Assembly: GCA_019414665.1 (NCBI GenBank)
Contig: DXLO01000017.1
Span: 1 to 53,294 of the forward strand
Source of the DNA: Bacteroides sp.
GTDB taxonomy: Bacteria; Bacteroidota; Bacteroidia; Bacteroidales; Bacteroidaceae
Reading direction: 5' to 3'
DNA: 53,294 bases
Of this stretch, positions 25,061 to 32,000 are shown one piece after another (position 1 is the first letter of the stretch; the number at the start of each line of letters is the position of its first letter). Both the position numbers and the translations under genes were made by a program. The notes beneath the pieces were generated by a model. The model ran no database searches, was not told the DNA's origin, and saw nothing but the letters and a program-made list of their open reading frames with translations.

Positions 25061-25504
25061 CTATTTCCGTTGAAAATCAAAAATGGCTTTCTGTAGCTCT
25101 TCACTATCTTTGGGTATATGTGTTTCATCAATATGACAATAGCAATATTTGCTGCCGTAACTGCACACGTTGAATGTATTGTTCAGAATCTCGCCATATT
25201 CCCACCGTGCATTCGGATTCGGTATCCTACCTTCCTGGAGCCACTGCCATTCTGTTTTCATGTTCTCTCGATAAGCCATGTTTTTTTTTCGCTTCTCGTC
25301 CCTTTTATCTGATGCTTTTTTGTGCTCTTTTCGTTTAGCTCTAAGCATGTCCTTTGCAGTTTCAGAGTCTTTGTGAACTTCGTTGTCTTTGTAGTATGTT
25401 GCTTTCTGCCCGTGAAAACAATTAGTCCAACGTTCTTCACCTACCGCATCAGCGTTAGGTACATAACCCTCTTTTGCCCATTGTAATGCCGTTAATGCTT
25501 CCAT
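25061..25504 (-). CDS. Unknown protein with two W-x(2)-EG-x-x-PN repeats, AT-rich cargo gene 1
   Basis: A 147-residue, highly charged protein. Two copies of a short motif stand out: LQWAKEGYVPNADA near the N-terminus and WQWLQEGRIPNPNA in the second half. They are separated by a Lys/Arg/Glu-rich, coiled-coil-like stretch (MLRAKRKEHKKASDKRDEKR). Several Cys/His residues (CSYGSKYCYCHIDETH) could bind metal. No family recognised. It is the first gene of the AT-rich trio. Confidence 0.6.
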   Translation of the reverse strand: MEALTALQWAKEGYVPNADAVGEERWTNCFHGQKATYYKDNEVHKDSETAKDMLRAKRKEHKKASDKRDEKRKKNMAYRENMKTEWQWLQEGRIPNPNARWEYGEILNNTFNVCSYGSKYCYCHIDETHIPKDSEELQKAIFDFQRK

Positions 25505-25517
25505 AGGTCTTATTGTA

Positions 25518-25591
25518 TTAAATCCAACTTATAGCTTCAACTTTCTTAATACATCTACCATCAGGGGGAGTTATTGTGAATCCTCCATATC
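25518..25591 (-). pseudogene. Possible truncated gene tail at the edge of the AT-rich insert
   Basis: The minus frame here reads GGFTITPPDGRCIKKVEAI and then SWI followed by a stop, a protein-like sequence in AT-rich DNA. Immediately upstream the same frame runs through GC-rich DNA and becomes nonsense in the shadow of another gene. It looks like the C-terminus of a gene cut when the AT-rich segment joined the island. Too short for certainty. Confidence 0.25.
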
Positions 25592-25864
25592 CTTTGACTG
25601 ATTCCTGCCGGTATGCCTCCGCAGAAGATGGAGGCAGCGCTTGACAAGACGCAGCCGCCGGGTCTCCACGCAGGGAAGCACCTCCAGGGTCACCACCACC
25701 GGCGCGTCCTGCCAGGTGATTCGCGGAAACATCTCTCCGAACTGTCCTTTGGGGATGTAAAGGGCTTCCTCGCCGGTCCACATCCCCGTGTCCCTTTCGG
25801 GAGGACAGGTGAAAAGATGTCCCGTACCGTTATAGTCCACGGCAAACCAGTATGTGTTCCTCAT
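25571..25864 (-). CDS. Small island protein of unknown function
   Basis: A 97-residue protein beginning MRNTYWFAVDYNGTGHLFTC, with WTGEEALYIPKGQFGEMFP and a basic C-terminal half (ETRRLRLVKRCLHLLRRHTG). The start at 25864 forms an ATGA overlap with the upstream gene (25861-25864). A longer open frame to 26068 is the shadow of that gene. No family recognised. Its 3' end marks the junction with the AT-rich segment. Confidence 0.65.
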   Translation of the reverse strand: MRNTYWFAVDYNGTGHLFTCPPERDTGMWTGEEALYIPKGQFGEMFPRITWQDAPVVVTLEVLPCVETRRLRLVKRCLHLLRRHTGRNQSKDMEDSQ

Positions 25865-26205
25865 CCTTTCTCTCCGTCCTTGTCTTTCCCGGGAAAGGAA
25901 ACTATGCCTTTTCCCAGCAGGTTCCTCACTTTTGCAATGGAGATGATGCATACAAGATTGTCCGGCTTTCCTTTCACATGGATGTACCATCTTCCGGAAT
26001 CGTTTCCCGCATCGAAATGCAGGGGTTGGGTACGCGGATACCTGGCATCCAGTTCTTCTATCCGGCAATGAATCTCCTCTTTCAGATCATCCAGTGCGTT
26101 CCGGTCCTTGAGCAGGCAGTCCTTGAACTTCAGGATATGGCTCTGGAGCTCGCTGCCTTTCCTATTGACCGACGCATAAGTCTGTATATAATGTATAAAG
26201 TACAT
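25861..26205 (-). CDS. Small island protein of unknown function
   Basis: A 114-residue protein. The N-terminal half is helical (HILKFKDCLLKDRNALDDLK), the middle has HFDAGNDSGRWYIHVKGKPD and the end is KGIVSFPGKDKDGEKG. No family recognised. Its stop is fused to the start of the next gene by ATGA. The alternation of acidic and basic residues suggests a soluble protein. Confidence 0.6.
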   Translation of the reverse strand: MYFIHYIQTYASVNRKGSELQSHILKFKDCLLKDRNALDDLKEEIHCRIEELDARYPRTQPLHFDAGNDSGRWYIHVKGKPDNLVCIISIAKVRNLLGKGIVSFPGKDKDGEKG

Positions 26206-26225
26206 ACTATTATGATTTTAACGGT

Positions 26226-26342
26226 TTATTCTATTTCCTCGCCCCATAAATCCAGATCACTGGGGGCGGTCCTGATCTGATACGCAAGCCACAGCATGCC
26301 CAGTGCATACAGGGCCGCAAATGATATCCACAATACTGTCAT
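26226..26342 (-). CDS. Tiny single-helix membrane protein (38 aa)
   Basis: The frame reads MTVLWISFAALYALGMLWLA then YQIRTAPSDLDLWGEEIE. There is one transmembrane helix with an acidic C-terminus. The start overlaps the stop of the upstream DUF2786-like gene by ATGA (26339-26342), the same coupling used throughout this operon, which is the main reason to accept so short a gene. Function unknown. Confidence 0.6.
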   Translation of the reverse strand: MTVLWISFAALYALGMLWLAYQIRTAPSDLDLWGEEIE

Positions 26343-26614
26343 ATACCACCTCCTTTTATCTGCCGGTTCAGACTGATGTTCCTGCCGTCACCCATGCCTG
26401 AGTAATACGCGGAGCGGTCGGTTCCGGTCTTTCTCGGATGTGCCTTTGAAGTGCCGGCTCCTATTTTTTCCAGGTACTTGTCAATAAGCGCGTCATGGCA
26501 GCATGTTAGGGCGGTTTCCCGTGCCTCACCTTCGGAAGTGGTGGACTCCTTCAGACGCATCAGCTTGCGGATACGTTCCATGATTTTATCCGGTATGTCA
26601 TTGTTCAGTTTCAT
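26339..26614 (-). CDS. DUF2786-like small protein
   Basis: A 91-residue protein whose N-terminal half, MERIRKLMRLKESTTSEGEA then RETALTCCHDALIDKYL, follows the DUF2786 pattern (short helical hairpin, ERIRKLL...EHEA). The C-terminal half is Gly/Arg/Ser-rich without a recognisable domain. The start MKLNNDIPDKIMER at 26614 is preferred over the upstream ATG at 26644, which overlaps the previous gene. DUF2786 proteins are common on mobile elements and prophages; their function is not established. Confidence 0.6.
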   Translation of the reverse strand: MKLNNDIPDKIMERIRKLMRLKESTTSEGEARETALTCCHDALIDKYLEKIGAGTSKAHPRKTGTDRSAYYSGMGDGRNISLNRQIKGGGI

Positions 26615-26624
26615 GCTTGATCGT

Positions 26625-27053
26625 TTAATCCTCATCAAAATCATCCTTCTGTAAATCGTAGCCGGTCAGTACGGCTTCTTTCAACAACGTTTTCAGGTCA
26701 TCTGACGGGCCGGATGACAGCAGTCTTCCGGCAATCTCTTCCGCACGTTCGACCGTACCGAACCAGGTGGTGTATTTCCTGCCTTCTATTGTTATGTCCT
26801 GGGAGAAGTTCACGCGGGCGGCATTGCACCTGACAGATTCCCTGGCCAGACGCTTTCCGAACCATCCGGCAAAGGCCATGAGGTCTGTATGGGAACCGGC
26901 GGCCCTGTCCATGCAACGCTCAAGGTTCTGGCTCATGCCCTCCTCGAACATGACCCTCGCAAATGTTTTCCCGGCATTGCAGCCGTTCCGGACTGCCGCA
27001 TCCCGGTATATTTCCTCAAATGTTTTCATCGTTCTGTTTTTTTTGCTCTTCAT
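26625..27053 (-). CDS. Island protein of unknown function
   Basis: A 142-residue soluble protein (TFEEIYRDAAVRNGCNAGKT, DLMAFAGWFGKRLARESVRC, ITIEGRKYTTWFGTVERAEE, acidic tail DLQKDDFDED). I do not recognise a family. The ATG at 27053 overlaps the stop of the primase-like gene (ATGA). A second in-frame ATG at 27029 is an alternative start. Position directly behind the primase-like gene suggests a DNA-processing context only. Confidence 0.65.
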   Translation of the reverse strand: MKSKKNRTMKTFEEIYRDAAVRNGCNAGKTFARVMFEEGMSQNLERCMDRAAGSHTDLMAFAGWFGKRLARESVRCNAARVNFSQDITIEGRKYTTWFGTVERAEEIAGRLLSSGPSDDLKTLLKEAVLTGYDLQKDDFDED

Positions 27054-27967
27054 ATTTCATGTCCCGCTGCCGGACATCCGGCCTTCTGCAGGAATTCATT
27101 AAAATCATTGCACCCGGGATACAGGCGTTCCGACTCGTTCACCAGTATCACGTTTTCAGGAAGGAAACTCCGTATCTTTCCCAGTGCCCCGCGCCCCGGG
27201 GCGTCGTTGTCGAGAAAGGCGTGTACCTTCTCATACTTTGAAAGGAAATCCTTTGAACGGTCCACAATGGCCGTGGAGTTCAATACGCACACGTCCAGCT
27301 TTCCAAGTGCGGGCATCTCCGGATGCTCCCTTGCGTACTGCTTGAAACTGAGAAGGTCAAAAAAGCCCTCGAAAACGGCGCAGGACCTGTTGCCTTCACT
27401 GATGCAGGTAATATCCTTGGCGTAGGCGCACCCCTTGAACATGCTGTTCCGCAATTCGAAACCCCGGTGGTCGTTGGCGAATCCGAGCGCATATTTCTCA
27501 CGCGGATTCCTCTCGAAACAGTAGTGGACCTCCACACAGTATTTACGGACAATCTCCCCGTCAATGCCACGTGAGGCGGCGTAGTCAAGCAGATGCCTGT
27601 TCTGAACGGGAATGACCTTCAGGACGGTCATTGGGGCGGCTGCCGGAAGCCTTCCTGACACCGTTTCCGGTTTCCGTATCGAAGGCATGGAAAGCTGCGG
27701 GGAGGTCCTCATCCTTCCGAGTTCCTTCATGGCCTGCGGAAAGGAGCAGTTTTCCACACGCATGACCAGATCCACCGCCCTGCCATACGTACCGTCCCCA
27801 AAATCATACCAGCGGTTCTCCTCCCTGAAAACCTTGAAGCTCGGGGAAGTATCGGAACGGAAGGGGGAACGGTACATGTCATAGCCGCCGTACCGTCTGG
27901 ACGGCTCGTAACCGTAATGGGAGAGGATGTCTCCCAACGGGATTGAATTGGCTTCCTGTGATGTCAT
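27050..27967 (-). CDS. Toprim-domain primase-like protein (TraP type) with degenerate zinc finger
   Basis: A 305-residue protein with a CHC2-like N-terminal fold (YRSPFRSDTSPSFKVFREEN, RWYDFGDGTYGRAVDLVMRV) and a Toprim domain (KVHAFLDNDAPGRGALGKIR, with acidic residues of the metal site). In a classical CHC2 finger the first positions are Cys and His. Here SPFR and DFGDG replace them, so zinc binding is lost, as in other Bacteroides element-borne members. No helicase domain is present. It probably primes complementary-strand synthesis after transfer. A CCTGCC/GGCAGG inverted repeat (28003-28028) lies upstream. Confidence 0.8.
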   Translation of the reverse strand: MTSQEANSIPLGDILSHYGYEPSRRYGGYDMYRSPFRSDTSPSFKVFREENRWYDFGDGTYGRAVDLVMRVENCSFPQAMKELGRMRTSPQLSMPSIRKPETVSGRLPAAAPMTVLKVIPVQNRHLLDYAASRGIDGEIVRKYCVEVHYCFERNPREKYALGFANDHRGFELRNSMFKGCAYAKDITCISEGNRSCAVFEGFFDLLSFKQYAREHPEMPALGKLDVCVLNSTAIVDRSKDFLSKYEKVHAFLDNDAPGRGALGKIRSFLPENVILVNESERLYPGCNDFNEFLQKAGCPAAGHEI

Positions 27968-28123
27968 GGTTATGTCGCTTTAATGGTATTTTCCGTTTGA
28001 TTCCTGCCGGTCCTCACGGATGGGCAGGATGAGTTTTTTAAATTTATAAATTTATTCCCGCCATCCTCGCGGACAGCTTTTCAGGGTAATTCCATCATAT
28101 TGTCAACACGGCGTTTCCGGCTC

Positions 28124-29218
28124 CTATGCGGAAACTGCCTGCCTCATACGGCTCAGGATAAACCTGGTGGGGCTCTTGATCCTCTTGTTCCCCCAGGTTT
28201 CCTTCAGGGCGGTGTCCAGCACCATGGGCGCCACGGAGGCGAGCTGCAGGATCTCCTGCTGGTCCCTCACCGCGACCCCCAGAAGCTCGAGCGTCTTGCG
28301 GCGGTTGCGCATGGTTTCCTCCTGCCTCCTCTGCCGGTCGGCCTCTCCGTACTCGGCGTTGTATTTGGCGATATAGTTTTCAACGAGAGGATACAGGTAG
28401 TTCCCCTTGGTCAGGTGGAAATCACTCTGCAGGATATCCTCGATTGCCTTTCCGACCGGGAATTCGGGATAACAGGCCGAAAGCCGGTATATCCAGCCGG
28501 TATAATACTCGTCCACTCCCAGATACTTGAGCTTTCCCGGAAGAGAATCCCTGTCCTCATCCTTCTCCCCTTCACCGGAGGCTTGTGTCGGAGGGGTTGG
28601 GGAGGATATTTTATTTTCTTTTATTTTATACGGTTTATTTTCGCGAGTTTTGTCCGCTTCTTCGCGAAGTTCCTTTTCAGCGGCGAACAATGTGCGTATG
28701 CGAGTCACAGCCTGCCGGATTTCCTTCCCATCCTCCGGAAGGGAAGCCGGAGATCCGCATTCATGTGCCGGGGTGTCCTGCTGTTCACAAGTGGCATGCG
28801 GTATGGTGGCGGACTCCGGTGACGGTTCCGTTTCCAGCAGAAGGATGCTTTCCGGAATGCCGGGCTTGCGGTGGATGGCCTTGCAGATGCCTACATACAG
28901 TTCCTGTATCTCCTCACTGGTCAGAATCTGTTTGTCCTGCCACAGTTCTTTGTTGAAAAGGCCCAGTTCGGCGCAGTAGTCGATGATGTCCGAAACCTTG
29001 TTCTCATCCATACGGGAATAGTCCGAGATGTCGAACAGACCGTCGGCATCCATAACCATATAGCATCCCTCGACACGGTAGATCTCGTTTACAATGAAAT
29101 GGAACACACCCCAGCCTTCCATTCCAAATTTATTTTTTAGTCTCTTTACTTTCGGATCATAGAAATGATCGGTTTCGAACCTGAAATAGGTGAAACCCTT
29201 TTTAGCTGTTTTTGGCAT
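28124..29218 (-). CDS. DUF4373 (Lin1244/Lin1753-like) replication-initiation-type protein
   Basis: A 364-residue protein. The N-terminal DUF4373 domain (GFTYFRFETDHFYDPKVKRL, then KFGMEGWGVFHFIVNEIYR, SRMDENKVSDIIDYCAELGL) resembles the N-terminus of phage and plasmid replication proteins. A long linker leads to a C-terminal domain (WIYRLSACYPEFPVGKAIED, WGNKRIKSPTRFILSRM). The start MPKTAKKGF at 29218 is chosen, because the upstream extension reads poorly. A second, shorter DUF4373 protein is encoded just upstream. It could bind DNA at an origin, but no origin is seen. Confidence 0.78.
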   Translation of the reverse strand: MPKTAKKGFTYFRFETDHFYDPKVKRLKNKFGMEGWGVFHFIVNEIYRVEGCYMVMDADGLFDISDYSRMDENKVSDIIDYCAELGLFNKELWQDKQILTSEEIQELYVGICKAIHRKPGIPESILLLETEPSPESATIPHATCEQQDTPAHECGSPASLPEDGKEIRQAVTRIRTLFAAEKELREEADKTRENKPYKIKENKISSPTPPTQASGEGEKDEDRDSLPGKLKYLGVDEYYTGWIYRLSACYPEFPVGKAIEDILQSDFHLTKGNYLYPLVENYIAKYNAEYGEADRQRRQEETMRNRRKTLELLGVAVRDQQEILQLASVAPMVLDTALKETWGNKRIKSPTRFILSRMRQAVSA

Positions 29219-29246
29219 AAGCTTTATATTTAAAGTGGATAATACA

Positions 29247-29699
29247 TCAGCTGGCCGAAAGCTCGAACTCCTTGGGAATGTCGGGATATCGGGAGAGCAG
29301 ACCGCAGGATCTGACATGATCCATATAGTTCCGCTGTATGTCAGCGGAAGTCAGGATGCGGTGTTTTTCGTATAGCTCACCGTTGAAAAGTCCGACTTGT
29401 ATGCAGCCGTTGACAATTCTTGTGACATCTTCCAAAGAGGCATTCCAGTAAGAGGCCACCGCCTGCGCCGTTTCCTCGCACCACAGCAGGAGGTAGCTCC
29501 CGTTGTGGAGTGTCTCGTTTACGAGATACCGGTAAATGCTGTAACCGGAAAAACCGTATTGGCGGGTGAGTCTTCTGACTTTCATGTCAGAAAATTGGGA
29601 AGTGCTGAGCTCATAGCAAGGATGTGTTCCGCATTCCTGGCGCCGTACAGCCCGTGACAGGCGGCGGCTTGTTCCGTTTGTAAAGCTTTGGGTATTCAT
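29247..29699 (-). CDS. Short DUF4373-like protein
   Basis: A 150-residue protein starting MNTQSFTNGTSRRLSRAVRR. The core (DMKVRRLTRQYGFSGYSIYR, YLVNETLHNGSYLL, LEDVTRIVNGCIQVGLFNGE, EKHRILTSADIQRNYM) parallels the N-terminal domain of the neighbouring 364-residue protein nearly feature for feature, but lacks the C-terminal part. It is either a paralogue or a regulator that competes with it. The ATG at 29699 is chosen over a longer frame from 29759. Confidence 0.7.
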   Translation of the reverse strand: MNTQSFTNGTSRRLSRAVRRQECGTHPCYELSTSQFSDMKVRRLTRQYGFSGYSIYRYLVNETLHNGSYLLLWCEETAQAVASYWNASLEDVTRIVNGCIQVGLFNGELYEKHRILTSADIQRNYMDHVRSCGLLSRYPDIPKEFELSAS

Positions 29700-29746
29700 A
29701 TATGATAATGTATAATGTTTACTGTTAAGAATTATGTATATGACGG

Positions 29747-29781
29747 ACCGGGCTCCCACTCCTTGGGAGAATGGGACCGGT
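29747..29781. other. Imperfect hairpin between the IstA fragment and the DUF4373 gene
   Basis: An outer arm ACCGG/CCGGT (29747-29751, 29777-29781) encloses an inner arm CTCCCA/TGGGAG (29753-29758, 29764-29769). No T run follows on either side, so it is not a classical terminator. It could be an attenuator or operator in the leader of the island operon. Confidence 0.4.
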
Positions 29782-29783
29782 GA

Positions 29784-30143
29784 TTATCTGGCCGGAGGAA
29801 TATGGTGCTTCTTCCGGACGAACTGGACATAATTGTGGACGGTCTTCTCGCAGACGTGCGGAAAGTCCGGATAATGTTCCCGCAAGTAGTCGCCAATGCG
29901 GCTGCTGGAAATGGAGGGAAAACTGGTAAGGAGGGATGCGACGGCCTGCTCGTAGGCATGGAGTTTGTAATGCCGTTCTTTGTGCTGGAGGACTTCCTCC
30001 AAGCTTAGGGATTGAAGATGTCGTACCGTATTACGGGACACACCAAGACGACGGGCTGTCCGCGCAATGTTGATTCCCCGTGAACGAAGATCAAGGATAT
30101 TGCTCCATAATATGTATTTTTCTGTTAAATTTGCCGCATCCAT
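29784..30143 (-). CDS. IstA N-terminal domain as a stand-alone protein (IS21-family remnant or domesticated)
   Basis: A 119-residue protein with an HTH (RGINIARTARRLGVSRNTVR) followed by SSSRIGDYLREHYPDFPHVC and EKTVHNYVQFVRKKHHIP. This is the order found in the first quarter of IS21-family IstA transposases, which run to about 500 residues with a DDE catalytic core. The frame stops right after HIPPAR and no DDE core or IstB gene follows. It could be a decayed IS or a retained DNA-binding repressor. A dyad lies 13 bases upstream of its start. Confidence 0.65.
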   Translation of the reverse strand: MDAANLTEKYILWSNILDLRSRGINIARTARRLGVSRNTVRHLQSLSLEEVLQHKERHYKLHAYEQAVASLLTSFPSISSSRIGDYLREHYPDFPHVCEKTVHNYVQFVRKKHHIPPAR

Positions 30144-30155
30144 AATCTATTAGAC

Positions 30156-30191
30156 AGATTTCGTAACTGGGACATTCCAGATTACGAATCT
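30156..30191. promoter_or_regulatory. Dyad symmetry between the IstA-like gene and the ECF sigma gene
   Basis: AGATTTCGTAA (30156-30166) pairs with TTACGAATCT (30182-30191) with one extra base, and an inner CTGG/CCAG (30167-30170, 30177-30180) continues the stem. It sits in the 76-base divergent intergenic space and its right arm runs into AATCTTTG, one mismatch from TAnnTTTG. A protein bound here could control the sigma-factor promoter or the IstA-like gene. Confidence 0.5.
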
Positions 30192-30219
30192 TTGATGCAG
30201 CTAAATTACCGCCCTCAAA

Positions 30220-30783
30220 ATGAGCAAAATGCCTGGAAATTCTTTTAATGATATCTATACCTCTTATTATAAGAAGTCTTTTTTCTTTGCCAAATCATAC
30301 GTTCATAATGATTTGGCGGCAGAAGATATTGCCTCCGAGGCATTAATAAAGTTGTGGGAAAAGTTGAAGGCCGAGCCTGTTGAAGAGAAATATATCTTAC
30401 CATTGTTACTGACAATTTTGAAGAACAAGGCTTTGGACTATCTAAAGCACGAGGAGGTAAAACGCAGTGCTTTTGAAGTGATGGCCGACTGGCAACAACA
30501 GGAATTGTCTATCCGTATGTCTGCCTTGGAAGCGTGCAATCCTGATGAGATTTTTTCGGAAGAAGTGGAAAAAATCATCAGTGCTACTTTAAGTACCTTG
30601 TCGGAACAGACGCGACGAGCATTTATTTTGAGCCGTTTTGAAAATAAATCCAATAAAGAGATTGCCGAAGAGATGGAAATCTCTATAAAGGGGGTGGAAT
30701 ATCATATATCAAAAGCATTGAAAGTACTGCGGGTGACTTTAAAAGATTATCTTCCTTTATTTTATTTCTTCTTTTATTATTAA
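30220..30783 (+). CDS. ECF sigma factor (FecI-type, SusC-linked)
   Basis: A 187-residue sigma-70 family factor. Region 2 includes FFFAKSYVHNDLAAEDIASE then ALIKLWEKL. Region 4 includes LSEQTRRAFILSRFENKSNK, then EIAEEMEISIKGVEYHISKA as its helix-turn-helix. It is followed after 118 bases by a FecR-type anti-sigma gene and an STN-domain susC, the usual trans-envelope signalling set of Bacteroidetes. It should direct transcription of the downstream locus when ligand binds the transporter. Confidence 0.93.
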   Translation: MSKMPGNSFNDIYTSYYKKSFFFAKSYVHNDLAAEDIASEALIKLWEKLKAEPVEEKYILPLLLTILKNKALDYLKHEEVKRSAFEVMADWQQQELSIRMSALEACNPDEIFSEEVEKIISATLSTLSEQTRRAFILSRFENKSNKEIAEEMEISIKGVEYHISKALKVLRVTLKDYLPLFYFFFYY

Positions 30784-30901
30784 GCCTGACCGGATGGGGA
30801 TACGGATGTTTTTGAGGACAAAAATGATTTTTTTATATTTTTCTTCATTTTCTTTTAGGGTAGTTTCTTCTTGAGTCGTTTCTAATAAAACAGCATAGAA
30901 T

Positions 30902-31846
30902 ATGAATCCTGAATTATTGCAAAAATATATAGCCGGAAATGCTACTGAAGCCGAAAAGCAGCGTGTGACCGAATGGATACAGGAAAATCCTGAGAACATG
31001 CGTGAATATATGGCACAACGGAAGTTGCATGACATGGCATTGTGGCGTACGGAACCTGTGGCGGAGGAGAATAGCCGGGAAAGGAAACATTTCTCGTTAC
31101 GCGGAGTATGTATGGAAGCTGCCAAGATAGCAGCGGTATTGGCGATCGTCTTGTTGGGTACACATTATTGGACAGGAAAACATCAGGTACCGGAAGACAA
31201 AACATGGCAGTCTATTTATGTGCCGGCGGGCCAACGGGCGGAATTGATGTTGGCGGATGGTACGAAGGTTTGGTTGAACTCACGCAGTACCTTGACTTTC
31301 CCGGGAAGTTTCAAAGGGAATATCCGAAATGTGAAATTGGATGGTGAGGGTTACTTTGCGGTGACAAAGAATGTGGAACAGCCTTTTATTGTAGAGACGA
31401 ACAAGTGTAATGTGAAGGTGCTGGGTACAGAGCTCAATGTAATGGCTTATGCAGCGGATAGCGTATGGGAAACTTCTTTGTTGGAAGGTGCTGTAGAAAT
31501 TTTAGTGCCCGGTTCGAATAACAGTGGAATGAGGCTGGAACCGAACATGATGGCCAGCTTGAAAGGCAACAGACTGGTGAAAGGACGCATCAAGGAGGTC
31601 GATTATTTTTTGTGGCGTGAGGGCTTGCTTTGTTTCAATGATATATCCGTACGTGATATGATAGAGAAACTGAAACTGTATTATGGGGTGGATATTGTAG
31701 TAAATAATACCCGGATTCTAAAGAACCGTTATACAGGTAAATTCCGCACGAAAGATGGGGTGGAACACGTACTGAAAGTTTTGAAACTCAATAATAAGTT
31801 TACTTATACAAAGGATGATGAGACAAATGTGATAACAATTAATTAA
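30902..31846 (+). CDS. FecR-type anti-sigma factor
   Basis: A 314-residue inner-membrane signal transducer. An N-terminal cytoplasmic sigma-binding region (LLQKYIAGNATEAEKQRVTE) precedes one transmembrane helix (about 73-90) and a periplasmic FecR domain (AGQRAELMLADGTKVWLNSR, then LDGEGYFAVTKN). A C-terminal DUF4974-like/STN-like part (FNDISVRDMIEKLKLYYGVD) completes it. It would hold the ECF sigma inactive until the STN domain of the SusC protein contacts it. A strong terminator follows, separating it from susC. Confidence 0.93.
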   Translation: MNPELLQKYIAGNATEAEKQRVTEWIQENPENMREYMAQRKLHDMALWRTEPVAEENSRERKHFSLRGVCMEAAKIAAVLAIVLLGTHYWTGKHQVPEDKTWQSIYVPAGQRAELMLADGTKVWLNSRSTLTFPGSFKGNIRNVKLDGEGYFAVTKNVEQPFIVETNKCNVKVLGTELNVMAYAADSVWETSLLEGAVEILVPGSNNSGMRLEPNMMASLKGNRLVKGRIKEVDYFLWREGLLCFNDISVRDMIEKLKLYYGVDIVVNNTRILKNRYTGKFRTKDGVEHVLKVLKLNNKFTYTKDDETNVITIN

Positions 31847-31897
31847 CCCTTAAAAAAGAATATGCCTATGAAATAACACACCTGGTCTAAAAAAGAA

Positions 31898-31956
31898 ATG
31901 GGATAGTGCTGCAACACCATCCCATGGAAATGTCAATGACGCATTGACAATTTTTT
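31898..31956 (+). terminator. Double hairpin terminator after the anti-sigma gene
   Basis: A first stem ATGGGAT/ATCCCAT (31898-31904, 31919-31925), extended inside by GTG/CAC, is followed by a perfect stem TGTCAATG/CATTGACA (31931-31938, 31942-31949) and TTTTTT. It separates sigma/anti-sigma expression from the susC operon, so susC needs its own, probably ECF-dependent, promoter in 31957-32000. Confidence 0.85.
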
Positions 31957-32000
31957 CTCAAATAATCTTAAGTTGAACCTAAAATTAGTAATGCAAATAT

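Larger units (their letters stand above)
5727..30143 (-). mobile_element. Conjugative-element-derived genomic island (T4SS plus fimbriae), apparently immobile
   Basis: About 24 kb of almost uniformly minus-strand, largely GC-rich genes sits between two polysaccharide-utilisation loci. It carries Bacteroides conjugative-transposon genes traE, F, G, I, J, K, M and N, a Toprim primase-like protein, DUF4373 and DUF3127 proteins, an M23 hydrolase and a fimbria cassette. Many genes overlap by ATGA, implying one co-transcribed unit. No integrase, relaxase, coupling protein, ParA, RteABC-type regulator or traL/O/Q is seen, and no flanking direct repeat was recognised. The borders given are gene borders, not mapped attachment sites. 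Confidence 0.7.

Noticed and set aside
28003..28028. CCTGCC/GGCAGG inverted repeat followed by T-rich sequence upstream of the primase-like gene, considered as a plus-strand terminator
   Set aside because: No plus-strand gene ends there, the stem is only six bases with a long loop, and it is better treated as an unassigned repeat.
29247..30143. Considered as a complete IS21 insertion sequence
   Set aside because: Only the IstA N-terminal quarter is present; there is no DDE core, no istB, and the following gene is a DUF4373 protein.
5727..30143. Search for direct repeats marking attachment sites at the island borders
   Set aside because: No convincing matching repeat was found by eye between 5600-5726 and 30144-30219, so no att sites are reported.
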